Assembly: GCF_001437355.1 (NCBI RefSeq) | Contig: NZ_JQBM01000001.1 | Span: forward strand, 440,923 to 504,922 | DNA: 64,000 nt | Direction: 5' to 3' | Source of the DNA: Weissella viridescens | GTDB taxonomy: Bacteria > Bacillota > Bacilli > Lactobacillales > Lactobacillaceae | In this document: in pieces, positions 8,579-17,290 of the stretch | How positions within the stretch are numbered: position 1 is the stretch's first letter | Layout of the letters: every line of letters starts with the position of its first letter | Notes under the pieces: model-generated | The model's database searches: none | Seen by the model: only the letters and a program-made list of their open reading frames with translations | Told to the model about the DNA's origin: nothing | Program-made: the position numbers and the translations under genes

Positions 8579-9199
8579 CTACATTAAATTATTTTTTGCG
8601 GCAATTTTAAGGACCGGAATACCAATCAACGGCACAATAATCGCGCCAGCAATAATTTCAAAAATACCATTCGTTCCAGCAATTGTGGTTATCAACCAAT
8701 TAGCCAATCCCGTGTGTGGAATCCCTGTAAATGAGGTGTTCATCACTTTAAAACTAATCCAAGTAATTGTAAGCACCAACGCTGTATTGACGAAAGAAGA
8801 CATGGCACCTAACCCCACCAAATACCAACGTTGTTGGTGCCATTTTTTATTTTTAACATAGTGCCAATACAGAAATCCGATAATTAATCCAACTGTCATC
8901 CGTGGAATAAAAGCCGTGAATGGATTTCGAAACATTAATGCTCCGATACTTGGGACAGAAGTCCAAGCGTGCCAGCAAGAATAAGCGGCCCATACCGCAC
9001 CCAATAGTGCACCCGTTTTCGGCCCTAATACCATAGCCCCAATCGCAACAGTAAAGGTAATAATGGTGACTGAAGCTCCTAGAAAGAACGCACCAATAGG
9101 TAGCGTTCCCAACCAAGGAACTAAAGATTGCACCAAAATAATCGCGATGAATAATGCCGTCAGTACTAACCGGCGACTTTTTTGTGAATGTGCATTCAT
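8579..9199 (-). CDS. ECF transporter S component (vitamin-binding membrane subunit)
   Basis: 206-aa protein with about six hydrophobic segments, typical of S components that bind a vitamin and dock on the shared EcfA/A'/T module. The N-terminal [23 protein letters not shown] resembles the conserved first helix. The substrate is unknown; pantothenate- or folate-like types are possible. The ECF module is not in this window. Its start is 6 nt after the stop of the aminotransferase gene and has a weak ribosome site, so translation is probably coupled. Confidence 0.75.
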   Translation of the reverse strand: MNAHSQKSRRLVLTALFIAIILVQSLVPWLGTLPIGAFFLGASVTIITFTVAIGAMVLGPKTGALLGAVWAAYSCWHAWTSVPSIGALMFRNPFTAFIPRMTVGLIIGFLYWHYVKNKKWHQQRWYLVGLGAMSSFVNTALVLTITWISFKVMNTSFTGIPHTGLANWLITTIAGTNGIFEIIAGAIIVPLIGIPVLKIAAKNNLM

Positions 9200-9205
9200 A
9201 GTCGT

Positions 9206-10402
9206 CTAACGCTCCATTGTTTCATTTCTTCTAGTTGTTAAGTAAGCTTGCATACGCTCAATTGCAGTATGCAAGGTTTCATCAGAAGCCGCATACGAAA
9301 TGCGGATATAGTCTTTAGTAGCTGATGAGAAGGATTCACCTGGAATAACTGCGACCTTACCATTGAAAGCAAGATTCTTGGCAAATGCATAGCCATCATC
9401 CCCCATATCCAAAGGAATCTTGGCAAAGATATAAAATGCGCCAGTTGGCTTATCAAGGATGAATCCCATCTTCTCCAATTCTGGAACTAACCAATCACGG
9501 CGACGCTTATAGATGGCTTTCATTTCATTTGGCGCATCCTTGGCATCAGTCAAGGCAGTGGCAGCCCCATCCTGAATAACCTTTGGCAAGGCAAAAGTAA
9601 GGGTCTCGTGTACTTTCTGCGCTTCTTCAATCAACGTCTTTTCACCAAAAATAAAGCCAATTCGGTATCCTGTCATGGCATGTGATTTAGACAAACCATT
9701 TAGTACAATTGTTTGTTCCGGAATTAAGGTTGCCAATGAAATATGTGCTTGATCATAAGTTAATTCTGAATAAATTTCGTCGGAAATCACCCACAACTTA
9801 TGCTTTTTAAAGACAGCCGCCAATGCCTCCAATTCTTCGAGGGAATAGGTGACCCCCGTTGGATTGTTCGGGTAATTTAACAAAATTGCCTTAACTGGCA
9901 CGTCAGCATTAGCAATAGCTGTCTCCACACTCTCAGGTGTCACCTTGAAATCATCTGGACGTGTGTTAATTGAGACCAATTTACCATGCGCCAAATCTAG
10001 TGCAGGATAATAAGCTGAATATACTGGCTCTGGCATAATTAAACCATCCCCTGGATTTAGCAACGTCATGAAGACGGCATTAATCCCTTCAGAAACCCCT
10101 TGCGTAACAATGACATTATCGATATCAGTATAAGGTAAGTCGTATTTTTCTTTGAAATAGTCAAGCGCAGCTTGCCGTAGTTCTGGTTCACCCTGTGAAA
10201 TCGCATAGTGTGAGTTATTTTCATTAATAGATTGGATCATGCGATCCTTAATCCGTTGATCGACATTAAATCCTGGCTCTCCAAAAGTCAGGCGAATTAA
10301 ATCTGGAATCCCGCTAACTAATTTCTGAAAATCAGTTAACTTATCTTCTGTCATATTCATGACCGTATCACTTAATGGTTGTACAAATTCTGCATTACTC
10401 AT
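9206..10402 (-). CDS. Class I/II PLP-dependent aminotransferase
   Basis: 398-aa fold-type I aminotransferase. Visible are LNYPNNPTGV (PLP Asn region), VISDEIYSEL (Asp that pairs with the pyridine nitrogen) and LNGLSKSHAMTGYRIGF (Schiff-base Lys in LSKS). RISYA near the C-terminus carries the carboxylate-binding Arg. It resembles lactic acid bacterial AraT/PatA-type enzymes acting on aromatic amino acids or acyl-diaminopimelate; I cannot choose between them. It is a paralogue of the next gene upstream and is followed closely by an ECF S component. Confidence 0.85.
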   Translation of the reverse strand: MSNAEFVQPLSDTVMNMTEDKLTDFQKLVSGIPDLIRLTFGEPGFNVDQRIKDRMIQSINENNSHYAISQGEPELRQAALDYFKEKYDLPYTDIDNVIVTQGVSEGINAVFMTLLNPGDGLIMPEPVYSAYYPALDLAHGKLVSINTRPDDFKVTPESVETAIANADVPVKAILLNYPNNPTGVTYSLEELEALAAVFKKHKLWVISDEIYSELTYDQAHISLATLIPEQTIVLNGLSKSHAMTGYRIGFIFGEKTLIEEAQKVHETLTFALPKVIQDGAATALTDAKDAPNEMKAIYKRRRDWLVPELEKMGFILDKPTGAFYIFAKIPLDMGDDGYAFAKNLAFNGKVAVIPGESFSSATKDYIRISYAASDETLHTAIERMQAYLTTRRNETMER

Positions 10403-10537
10403 TTCAAGCCCCTTAATGTTAAAATTTCATGTGATTATTATTTCACGTCCGGTGCTGCCCTCGGTCTGTTTCCATGATTATTACTCGAATTTAAAGCATT
10501 TTTAAATTGCGCATATTTTCACATGCTATTGTCTAAA

Positions 10538-10561
10538 AAAACCCAGCACAGCTGGGCTTCT
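10538..10561 (-). terminator. Terminator after the first aminotransferase gene
   Basis: The stem GCCCAGC/GCTGGGT with a 3-nt loop is followed by T7 on the minus strand. It separates the two aminotransferase genes, so they are probably separate transcripts. The 135 nt between this and the next start hold no promoter I can defend. Confidence 0.8.
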
Positions 10562-10564
10562 CGA

Positions 10565-11752
10565 TTATGCTTGTAATTTTTTAGCCATGTAAGCTTGAAT
10601 GCGACGCATTGACTCTTCTAAGTCTTCTGTTGAAGCAGCGTATGATAAACGAATGTTACCTTCACCACCCTCACCAAAGATTAAACCAGGTGCAACGCCA
10701 ACCAAAGCCTCCTTCGCCAAATCTCGAACAAAGGCCATATCATCCATACCAATTGCTTCAGGAATCTTGGCAAAAATGTAGAACGCTCCACTTGGGCGAG
10801 CAACTGTAAAGCCAGCTGCCTCGAGCCCACTTTGAACGATGTCCCGACGTGCTTGGTAAGCATCACGCATTTCTTCAGCATCCTGCAAACCATTGTTCAA
10901 GGCCTCATCTGCCGCCGCCATCATTGGTCCTGGTGCAGTAGTTACCAAGAATTGGTGCATCTTAGTAACGTGTTGCATCAAGGCCTGTGGTCCAGCCACG
11001 TACCCAACACGATAACCTGTCATCGCGTGTGACTTTGAAAGGCCACTGACCAAAATTGTTTGTTCAGGTAGGAGCTTTGACATTGTTGTGTGCGGTCCAT
11101 CAAAGCAAAGCTCTGCATAAATTTCATCCGAAATCACAACCATATCACGTTGACCCAAAAGTTCTGCCAAGGCAGAAACTTCTGCTTCATCGTAAGTTAC
11201 ACCAGTTGGATTAGAAGGATAGTTGATTAAGATTCCCTTAGCATCCGGGTTAGCCTCTAAAACAGGCGCCAACTTTTCAGGGGTTAAGCGATAGTCTGGA
11301 GCTGTACTCAAACCAACAATTTCAAGTCCCAAAATTTTAGCAATCGCATCATACATTGGGAATGATGGTGTTGGAATAATAATTTTTTCACCAGGATTGA
11401 ACAATCCACTCATTGTGGCAAACAAAGCTTCAGAAGCGCCAACCGTTACGGCAATTTCATTGTTTGGATCATAGCGTGGTGCTTGAAAGCGATTGACCAA
11501 GTAATTGCTAATTGCTTCACGTAATTCAAGATGACCAGCAGGTTGTGCATAGTGTGAATCATCATTATCGATATCACGCTTAGCTGCTTGTTTGATATGT
11601 TCAGGAACGGCAAAATCAGGTTCCCCTAAAGTTAACTTAATCAACCCAGCAATTTCTGAAAATTCTGCATCAATCACACGAATGGGTGAAGGCAGTACAT
11701 TTGCAAGTTGTTGGTTATGTTGATTGGCTAAACTTGGTTTTACTTCTGGCAT
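10565..11752 (-). CDS. Class I/II PLP-dependent aminotransferase (paralogue)
   Basis: 395-aa aminotransferase with the same motif order as its neighbour: INYPSNPTGV, VISDEIYAEL, VSGLSKSHAMTGYRVGY with the catalytic Lys, and NIRLSYA near the C-terminus. A strong AAAAGGAG site precedes the ATG. A TATACT -10 candidate lies at 11855-11860. Closest family resemblance is to lactobacillar AraT/PatA proteins. Role in amino acid biosynthesis or catabolism is inferred from the family. Confidence 0.85.
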   Translation of the reverse strand: MPEVKPSLANQHNQQLANVLPSPIRVIDAEFSEIAGLIKLTLGEPDFAVPEHIKQAAKRDIDNDDSHYAQPAGHLELREAISNYLVNRFQAPRYDPNNEIAVTVGASEALFATMSGLFNPGEKIIIPTPSFPMYDAIAKILGLEIVGLSTAPDYRLTPEKLAPVLEANPDAKGILINYPSNPTGVTYDEAEVSALAELLGQRDMVVISDEIYAELCFDGPHTTMSKLLPEQTILVSGLSKSHAMTGYRVGYVAGPQALMQHVTKMHQFLVTTAPGPMMAAADEALNNGLQDAEEMRDAYQARRDIVQSGLEAAGFTVARPSGAFYIFAKIPEAIGMDDMAFVRDLAKEALVGVAPGLIFGEGGEGNIRLSYAASTEDLEESMRRIQAYMAKKLQA

Positions 11753-11921
11753 GTTTTAACTCCTTTTGACTCACAGGTCATATGGCATATCTCACCGGAT
11801 ATTGGACAACAACACATAGGAAAATCCCTATCTATTTTTTTCTGATTAACTAATAGTATACACATTTTCAGGTAATTTGGCGCAATTTTTATTAAAATCA
11901 ATTACACTTTATACCATTTTA

Positions 11922-12908
11922 TTAAAATAAGGTTTTGGCATAGTCACGAATTGCTGGTTCATAGCCAGCTCCTCGGACGGATGGGTCTCCATCCAGTAAG
12001 TCATGGATCTTACCACCATGATTGGCGTAATTCAATGATTCTGTGTTTGCAATCTGCTGAAGCTCATCAATCGTATACGATCCCCGCTGCATATTAAAAC
12101 GGACTGATCCGTCATCTTGCAAAACTTGATGCGCTTCAAGTGCATTCCACATTGAAACGAGTTGATCATGCTTATCTAAAATAAATTCCGCATGATAATC
12201 ATGGGTAACAATTTTCAAATTTGAAGCATCCTCAACCCCACGGTTATGGTAACGTGCATCTGGATAACGAACTTGTCGATGCAAGAACTTTTGCGACGAC
12301 AGCTTCAATCCTACACGCGTTACATTTTGTGTCCGAACGAAATCAATCATTGGCTTACCTAAATAATAACGTAATTGGTGATCAACAATATCGTTGAGCA
12401 TCGTCATTGATGGTTGGCCAAAGAAACGCTTAGTCCGTGTTTGGTATTTAGCATACATTAGACGTGACACCCGATTAGTAAATTCAATGTAAGTCCGTAA
12501 CTGCTGCATCTCACCAATATACAAATAGTATAAAGTTGGCGTGGCACCGTGTTCTGACCAAAAACCAAGTCGTTTCATTTGGACAAAATTTTCTGCACTT
12601 GGTTCGAGTCCCATCACTTTTTCAAGCATCGCGATACGCGCTTGGGCATTTTCTTGACTTGGTCGGAAATCAGCCATTAGCATTTCAGTGAATAATTCAG
12701 AACCAACGCGATGCGCATCAAACCAAAGTCGCATTTGCGTGGCATTTTGATCGAATGAGTGCGTTGCAAGGAGGCGCTCAACATGTGCTTGGTACTGCTT
12801 TATCGCCGCAGCTGACCAACCATCTCGTGCTAACTGATTGACTTGTTCTTCCAGTGTCAAAAGCGGAAACCGTTGGTCTGCTTGGCGAAAAGTTGATCCA
12901 GTTTTCAT
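11922..12908 (-). CDS. DUF3114-like protein of unknown function
   Basis: 328-aa soluble protein with no signal peptide or membrane segment. The middle is rich in Tyr and Arg (for example TLYYLYIGEMQQLRTYIEF and LMYAKYQTRTKRFFG). I think it belongs to DUF3114, a family seen in lactobacilli and streptococci, but recall this only moderately well. AGGAGG is well placed before the ATG. It lies 23 nt after a LacI-type regulator gene and is probably in the same operon as that gene and the GHMP-like gene. Confidence 0.6.
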   Translation of the reverse strand: MKTGSTFRQADQRFPLLTLEEQVNQLARDGWSAAAIKQYQAHVERLLATHSFDQNATQMRLWFDAHRVGSELFTEMLMADFRPSQENAQARIAMLEKVMGLEPSAENFVQMKRLGFWSEHGATPTLYYLYIGEMQQLRTYIEFTNRVSRLMYAKYQTRTKRFFGQPSMTMLNDIVDHQLRYYLGKPMIDFVRTQNVTRVGLKLSSQKFLHRQVRYPDARYHNRGVEDASNLKIVTHDYHAEFILDKHDQLVSMWNALEAHQVLQDDGSVRFNMQRGSYTIDELQQIANTESLNYANHGGKIHDLLDGDPSVRGAGYEPAIRDYAKTLF

Positions 12909-12931
12909 TAATCCTAACCTCCTTGATATTT

Positions 12932-13927
12932 TTATACCTGCAAGGGCCGCGTTGAGTCACGCTCAACGAGTGACACATCAACCGCTATTTTTTGACGATC
13001 CAAACGATGATCTGCAATTCGAGCCATTAACACATCCAACGCTGTTTTGGCAACGATATCAACCGGTTGGTGAATCGTTGTTAAACTTGGCTGGTAAAAA
13101 GCCGCATAATCAGTATCATCATAGCCAATGACTGACATATCATCTGGTACATGCCACCCTAATTTTGACAAACCTGAAATCACACCAATGGCTAATTCAT
13201 CATTTAGCGCAAAAGTAGCCGTAGCATGTGAAATTGACACAGCCATGGCTGCCGCTTGCCCTGATTGTTTTGACATATTATGGGTCGTTATCTCGCTCAC
13301 CTTTACGCCTGCTTCCTCCATGGTTGCTTTAAATGACCCGGCGCGATAGAACAAATTGTCTGTAAAGACTTGATTACCTAATAAGGCAACCCGCTTGTGG
13401 CCCTCTGCAATCAAGTGTTCCGCTGCTAAGCGCCCTCCCGCTTGGTCTTTGGTATAAACAACGTCAGCTAATTCCAAATCATCATGATTTTCGGTCACAA
13501 CCATAGCAATCCCACACTGCTTTAATAAATCAGCAATTCGATTGGGATCAGCCAATTGACTTACGACAATAACGCCACTCACACCAGCTTCAATCATGCG
13601 TTCAACAGCAGCATCAGCTTGCTTTTGTTCCCCTGACATAATTGATAACGACATGTTCTCTGGTAATAAGTTTTGCAAATGTTGAACAAAGGCTCCGAAA
13701 TACGGTAAAGCCAACGTCGGCACAACCACGCCAATCAACATGTAGTGACTCTTTTTTAAACTACGTGCGCTAATATTTGGCACATACCCGACTTCATCAC
13801 GGGCTGCAAAAACCTTTTCACGTGTCGCCTCTGAAAAGCGGTCCCCTTTATTGTTTAGAATTTGTGATACCGTCGCAATCGAAACATCTGCAAGTCGTGC
13901 GACATCTTTAATGGATGCTTTTTTCAT
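12932..13927 (-). CDS. LacI-family transcriptional regulator
   Basis: 331-aa repressor. The N-terminal helix-turn-helix and hinge are clear: KKASIKDVARLADVSIATVS, then VGYVPNISARSL. The rest is a periplasmic-binding-protein-like effector domain (VVVPTLALPYFG, VIGYDDTDYAAFYQPSLTTI). CTAGGAGAAC precedes the ATG. It is 9 nt after the GHMP-like gene, and its partners encode no obvious sugar enzyme, which is unusual for this family. The effector is unknown. Confidence 0.9.
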   Translation of the reverse strand: MKKASIKDVARLADVSIATVSQILNNKGDRFSEATREKVFAARDEVGYVPNISARSLKKSHYMLIGVVVPTLALPYFGAFVQHLQNLLPENMSLSIMSGEQKQADAAVERMIEAGVSGVIVVSQLADPNRIADLLKQCGIAMVVTENHDDLELADVVYTKDQAGGRLAAEHLIAEGHKRVALLGNQVFTDNLFYRAGSFKATMEEAGVKVSEITTHNMSKQSGQAAAMAVSISHATATFALNDELAIGVISGLSKLGWHVPDDMSVIGYDDTDYAAFYQPSLTTIHQPVDIVAKTALDVLMARIADHRLDRQKIAVDVSLVERDSTRPLQV

Positions 13928-13936
13928 TCTGTTCTC

Positions 13937-14785
13937 CTAGTCTACAACTGTAATACCCGTCGCTCCAATCGGCAATTGTATAAATTGACCGGGTAAGTCC
14001 ACATAATCTAATACATCGATAAGATCTTGCACTTTTTCGGGCGCAACCAATGTTGCAATTGCTGGTCCTTGCTCAAGCAAAACGGTGCCATAGATATCTA
14101 AGGCGTGTGAAGCCTGTCGAATTGCAGTTAGCGCCGCATTATCTGTAGCAGCTGGCTGTTGCAAAAGGTCGGTTTCCATAAGTTGTCCGGCCAATTCACG
14201 TTGTTGATTTTGCCATGCGGCCATTAACATATTTCCACTTGCATTCACTGCAACTGCATCTGCATAAGCAACTGCCGCATCGTTTTGTGGTGCCATTGTG
14301 GCTTCTGGTAAATAAAGCAAAACGGTGTATGACGGACAAATAAAGCCACTCGCATACACATCCCCATGCTGTAAATAACTGACAGTTGGTTGTCCTAACA
14401 AAGCAGCTGCCACATGTGCTGGTTGTTGAGCAGTTCGAGCTGCTAACGTTAACTTTGTGAAATCATCTAGACCTAATTGGCCAAGTTGATTGGCTAATTC
14501 AATACCGGCTAAAATTAAGGCATCTTGAACCCCAAGATATTGCTTAGTAGGAATCGTACTCGTAATTGTCACAGCATGTGGTGTTAGCTGGGGGGCTAAG
14601 TTGGTCGCAATTTGCACAACATAGTTCCGTTCGTCAGTAGCTACCGTAGCCGCAAAGGGATGCTGCACCTGCCATTGCTCAGTTGGTGCACCAACTTCAA
14701 TCGTTAGGCCTACTTCAAGTGGAAATCCGATGGATTGCATCCCTGGGCCAAAGTTGGCTAAGGTTGCTGGAATAAAAATTTTCAT
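13937..14785 (-). CDS. Homoserine-kinase-like GHMP protein with degenerate ATP loop
   Basis: About 282 aa. The opening IFIPATLANFGPGMQSIGF closely follows ThrB (PATSANLGPGFDSLG), so the fold is that of GHMP kinases. The phosphate-binding loop (consensus PxxxGLGSSAA) is replaced by IPTKQYLGVQDA, and the C-terminal glycine-rich motif is weak (LEQGPAIATL). Kinase activity is therefore doubtful. I place the start at MKIFIP because that matches ThrB and GGGG lies 6 nt before; an ATG 36 nt upstream has no site. It leads an operon with the LacI and DUF3114-like genes. Confidence 0.7.
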   Translation of the reverse strand: MKIFIPATLANFGPGMQSIGFPLEVGLTIEVGAPTEQWQVQHPFAATVATDERNYVVQIATNLAPQLTPHAVTITSTIPTKQYLGVQDALILAGIELANQLGQLGLDDFTKLTLAARTAQQPAHVAAALLGQPTVSYLQHGDVYASGFICPSYTVLLYLPEATMAPQNDAAVAYADAVAVNASGNMLMAAWQNQQRELAGQLMETDLLQQPAATDNAALTAIRQASHALDIYGTVLLEQGPAIATLVAPEKVQDLIDVLDYVDLPGQFIQLPIGATGITVVD

Positions 14786-14899
14786 CACGTACCCCAATCT
14801 TTTGCTTAACCCCATTTTCATGCGGTTAGTTCGCGTAATATTTAAATTTTACCACGTTTTACTAAAATGTTTTACTAATTCACGTAAAAAATTTAAACA

Positions 14900-14927
14900 T
14901 TAACTTCTTTTTAAGGTGTGCTATACT
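14900..14927 (+). promoter_or_regulatory. Promoter of the folT leader
   Basis: TTAACT (14900-14905) and TATACT (14922-14927) are 16 nt apart, with TG just before the -10 (extended). Transcription would begin a few bases before the THF riboswitch. The divergent GHMP-lacI operon starts about 115 nt away. Three TTTTAC hexamers (14847, 14857, 14870) lie between and could be part of a LacI operator, but this is weak. Confidence 0.6.
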
Positions 14928-14947
14928 TTAAGAGTTGTTTAGTCGTA

Positions 14948-15069
14948 CAGGGTAGGTTTTAATGCGTCAAGTGTTGGGGAAACGGAATGTGATCCCCAAA
15001 CGAAGGTTTAACCGCGATATTATTACCACATTCACTGTTACCAGTGAAACCCTCCATCATAAAGGAGGT
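14948..15069 (+). promoter_or_regulatory. THF (tetrahydrofolate) riboswitch and SD-sequestering leader
   Basis: The leader has the THF-I core: GCGTCAAGTG, a 7-bp stem TTGGGGA/TCCCCAA with a CGGAATGT loop, then CAAACGAAGG, and outer strands GGTA/TACC. Downstream a perfect stem TTCACTG/CAGTGAA (15031-15048) is followed by CCTCC (15051-15055), which can pair with the GGAGG of the folT ribosome site (15064-15068). This suggests translational control by folate in the manner of known folT/folE riboswitches. Secondary structure was judged by eye. Confidence 0.85.
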
Positions 15070-15078
15070 GTTTTCAAA

Positions 15079-15636
15079 ATGAAAACATTAAAGAACTATT
15101 TTCCCCGCTTGGATACCAAGCAAGTCGCTTTGTTGGGTCTTTTAGCAGCATTATTGCTGATTCTAAGCCGCTTTACTTTTGGACCAGATTGGCTTAAGTT
15201 TGGCTTCTCTTTCATTGCGTCAGGTCTTATCGCTAAATGGTACGGTCCGATTTGGGGCGCTTTTGTCGCTTTCATTTGCGACTTCATTGGGGCGACGATT
15301 TTGACCAGTGGCCAGCCATATTTTCCTGGTTTCGCCTTATCAGCGATTGTTGGTGCCTTAATTTATGGATTCTCATTCTATAATCGGGACCACTTAAGTT
15401 GGACCCGCGTGATTGTGACAACTGCGATTGTCCTTGTCGTTGTCAACTTATGCTTAAACACGATTTGGGTCATTACCTTGCAAAATGCTTGGCATAACTC
15501 TGGCATGCTTAAGACAATGGTTTCTACACGAGCATTGAAGCAACTTGTTTTCTGGCCAATTCAATCAATTTTGCTATACGTCATCTTAAATAATAAGCAA
15601 TTAGATCGTTTACGCGCCGATATCTTCGCCCGTTAA
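15079..15636 (+). CDS. folT: Folate ECF transporter S component (FolT)
   Basis: 185-aa membrane protein with about six hydrophobic segments; it binds folate outside and works with the shared ECF energising module. The THF riboswitch right upstream strongly supports folate as the substrate. Residues such as GFSFIASGLIAKWYGPIWGAFVAF match the FolT/ECF S family. The true start is the ATG after AAAGGAGGTG; an open frame extending 39 codons upstream is the riboswitch itself. Confidence 0.88.
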   Translation: MKTLKNYFPRLDTKQVALLGLLAALLLILSRFTFGPDWLKFGFSFIASGLIAKWYGPIWGAFVAFICDFIGATILTSGQPYFPGFALSAIVGALIYGFSFYNRDHLSWTRVIVTTAIVLVVVNLCLNTIWVITLQNAWHNSGMLKTMVSTRALKQLVFWPIQSILLYVILNNKQLDRLRADIFAR

Positions 15637-15644
15637 TAAAAATT

Positions 15645-15688
15645 AAAAAATCCCGTTCCTGGTTTTAATCAGGTGCGGGATTTTTTTC
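15645..15688 (+). terminator. Bidirectional terminator after folT
   Basis: The stem ATCCCG..CCTG/CAGG..CGGGAT is flanked by A6 and T7 and lies between the convergent folT and HesB-like genes. It can serve both. Confidence 0.85.
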
Positions 15689-15710
15689 GTTTAAAACTTA
15701 ACTTTTGTTT

Positions 15711-16070
15711 TTAGACCGCAGGCCAAGACTGCGCATCAATCAGTTGTAGATGGTTATCCAACAGGCCGCTTTGCCCTGATAAGACGAGATTATAGTTTAC
15801 ATCACGCGTTAATGTCATCGCAGGATCAAGTTGCTCTATGGCGTAGCCTTTAATCGCAACAGTTCCAAGATTACTCGTCAGTGATGCATCGAATTCATTC
15901 GTAATTTGATCTGGCCGTGCCAATACCAATTGAAAAGCTGTGTTCAATGAACAAATACTCTGCTTAGAAAAAGGACCAACTCCATCATCAAAATCAAGAA
16001 CAAGTCTTGTGTCCTCGCGCATTTTTTCATGAATCATTTCAACAACCGTTTCACTAATCGTCAACTGCAT
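15711..16070 (-). CDS. HesB-like (Fe-S biosynthesis family) protein, copy 2
   Basis: 119-aa protein resembling the lactobacillar branch of the HesB/IscA-like family. DFDDGVGPFS and LARPDQI are shared with the adjacent paralogue. It keeps only one Cys (SICSL) where true A-type carriers have three, so cluster carriage is doubtful. I chose the ATG of MQLTIS, 7 codons into the open frame, because GGAGGGG lies just before it and it aligns with the paralogue's start. Confidence 0.7.
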   Translation of the reverse strand: MQLTISETVVEMIHEKMREDTRLVLDFDDGVGPFSKQSICSLNTAFQLVLARPDQITNEFDASLTSNLGTVAIKGYAIEQLDPAMTLTRDVNYNLVLSGQSGLLDNHLQLIDAQSWPAV

Positions 16071-16124
16071 GTTATCCCCTCCACTGTTCACTTACCACAA
16101 GTAAGTATACCGTATTTTTGAATA

Positions 16125-16157
16125 CAAAAAAAGACATTCTCGTACAACAAGAATGCC
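16125..16157 (-). terminator. Terminator between the HesB-like paralogues
   Basis: On the minus strand GGCATTCT pairs with AGAATGTC, followed by T7. It ends transcription from 16518. Confidence 0.75.
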
Positions 16158-16167
16158 CTCCATTTAA

Positions 16168-16518
16168 TTACTTATCTTGAACATCGACCAAAACAACGTG
16201 ATCATCCAAAGTACCACCGTCACCCTTAAGTGAAAGGTTCAAGTACTTATCAACATCAAGCGTCATATTTGGATCCATTTGATCTTCTGAGTAACCCTTA
16301 ACATAGACATCGCCTAAGTTACTCTCAATTGTATCGTTGAAATCTTTTGTAATTTGGTCAGGACGTGCCAGAACAAGGTGGAAAGCCAAATCTAATGTAC
16401 ATGTGGCTTCATCTGAAAAAGGACCAACCCCATCATCAAAATCTAGTACAATCTTTGTATCATCCTTCAAGTGCTTTTGCACCATTGTCTTTGCTGCATC
16501 TGTAAATGTTAACTTCAT
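16168..16518 (-). CDS. HesB-like (Fe-S biosynthesis family) protein, copy 1
   Basis: 116-aa paralogue of the neighbouring gene. It shows KIVLDFDDGVGPFS, a lone Cys in ATCTLD, and LARPDQITKDF. Acidic and soluble. AGGAGG is well placed before the ATG. The family label comes from the IscA/HesB-like domain; the canonical C-terminal CxC is absent, so a role in Fe-S assembly is uncertain. Confidence 0.75.
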   Translation of the reverse strand: MKLTFTDAAKTMVQKHLKDDTKIVLDFDDGVGPFSDEATCTLDLAFHLVLARPDQITKDFNDTIESNLGDVYVKGYSEDQMDPNMTLDVDKYLNLSLKGDGGTLDDHVVLVDVQDK

Positions 16519-16624
16519 TATTCCTACCTCCTATTACCTTAACGTTTCTTCATGTACTTACTATATACAAGAAACCATAAAATTGTATTAAACAAATTTT
16601 TTCACGTACCAGTTTCCACAAAAG

Positions 16625-17158
16625 TTACTTTTCTTCCTGATAACGCTTCAGGTTTGATTGGGCTTTGGATTCAATTTCTGGACTATATTTCATCCCTCCC
16701 TGCGGATTCAAGACACCAGCTTCGACATATGCTCGCGTTTGGTCGTCTACTTCGCGTGGCGTTTCATTTGGTCCCCCAATAACAGCCACGGCTGTGCCAG
16801 AACCACCACTTTGTCGGCGTTCCTTTGATGTTGCTGAAAGACTTGCGGGCTGCGCGTCGGTTGTGGCAGAAACTTCAGGCTCAACAACACTTGTTGCCAC
16901 AGCGTTCGCGGGCTCAACATTCACTTGATTACTCTGTGCTGATTCAGCTTGCTCGGATTCCTTGCGTTTCAGGACAGATTCCTTACGCTTTAGGTCAGCC
17001 TCTTTCTTTCGGGCACTAGCTGCCACTTGACGACTACTTGCACGCGTCGCTTCTTCCATTTTCTGGTTAAGCGCGTGCTGGTGTGCCAGAAGAAAAATCG
17101 CAATTCCAATCGTAATAGCGGTCAATACACCAACGCCAACCAGTATGTAATTTTTCAT
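16625..17158 (-). CDS. Membrane-anchored hypothetical protein
   Basis: About 177 aa. One N-terminal hydrophobic helix (ILVGVGVLTAITIGIAIFLL) is followed by a Lys/Glu-rich coiled-coil-like stretch with a short repeat (LKRKESVLKRKESE), a Thr/Ser/Ala-rich linker and a small conserved-looking end (VLNPQGGMKYSPEIESKAQ). I see no known catalytic motif. The plan resembles the protein at 61890-62534, though the sequences differ. The start could also be the ATG at 17170. Confidence 0.6.
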   Translation of the reverse strand: MKNYILVGVGVLTAITIGIAIFLLAHQHALNQKMEEATRASSRQVAASARKKEADLKRKESVLKRKESEQAESAQSNQVNVEPANAVATSVVEPEVSATTDAQPASLSATSKERRQSGGSGTAVAVIGGPNETPREVDDQTRAYVEAGVLNPQGGMKYSPEIESKAQSNLKRYQEEK

Positions 17159-17290
17159 CTTTCTTCCCATTCTCCATCTTAACTTATTCCCATTTAATGT
17201 ACGCTAACGCACATCCTGACTGATTATACCATGCCACCCCACTTAAAATGCTCAATAACTTAGAAGTCATCATAAAAAACACCTTGTTGC

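Noticed and set aside
10403-10537. A GGGCAGCACCGG stretch on the minus strand upstream of the second aminotransferase gene, looking a little like a T-box
   Set aside because: It differs from GGGTGGTACCGCG at several bases, the leader is too short, and there is no stem I AGAGAA block or paired terminator.
14847-14885. Three TTTTAC hexamers as a LacI operator between the divergent GHMP and folT genes
   Set aside because: They are direct, not inverted, repeats in A+T-rich DNA; no central CG palindrome good enough for a LacI site is clear.
14962-15078. 39-codon N-terminal extension of FolT
   Set aside because: This sequence is the THF riboswitch; the strong ribosome site points to the ATG at 15079.
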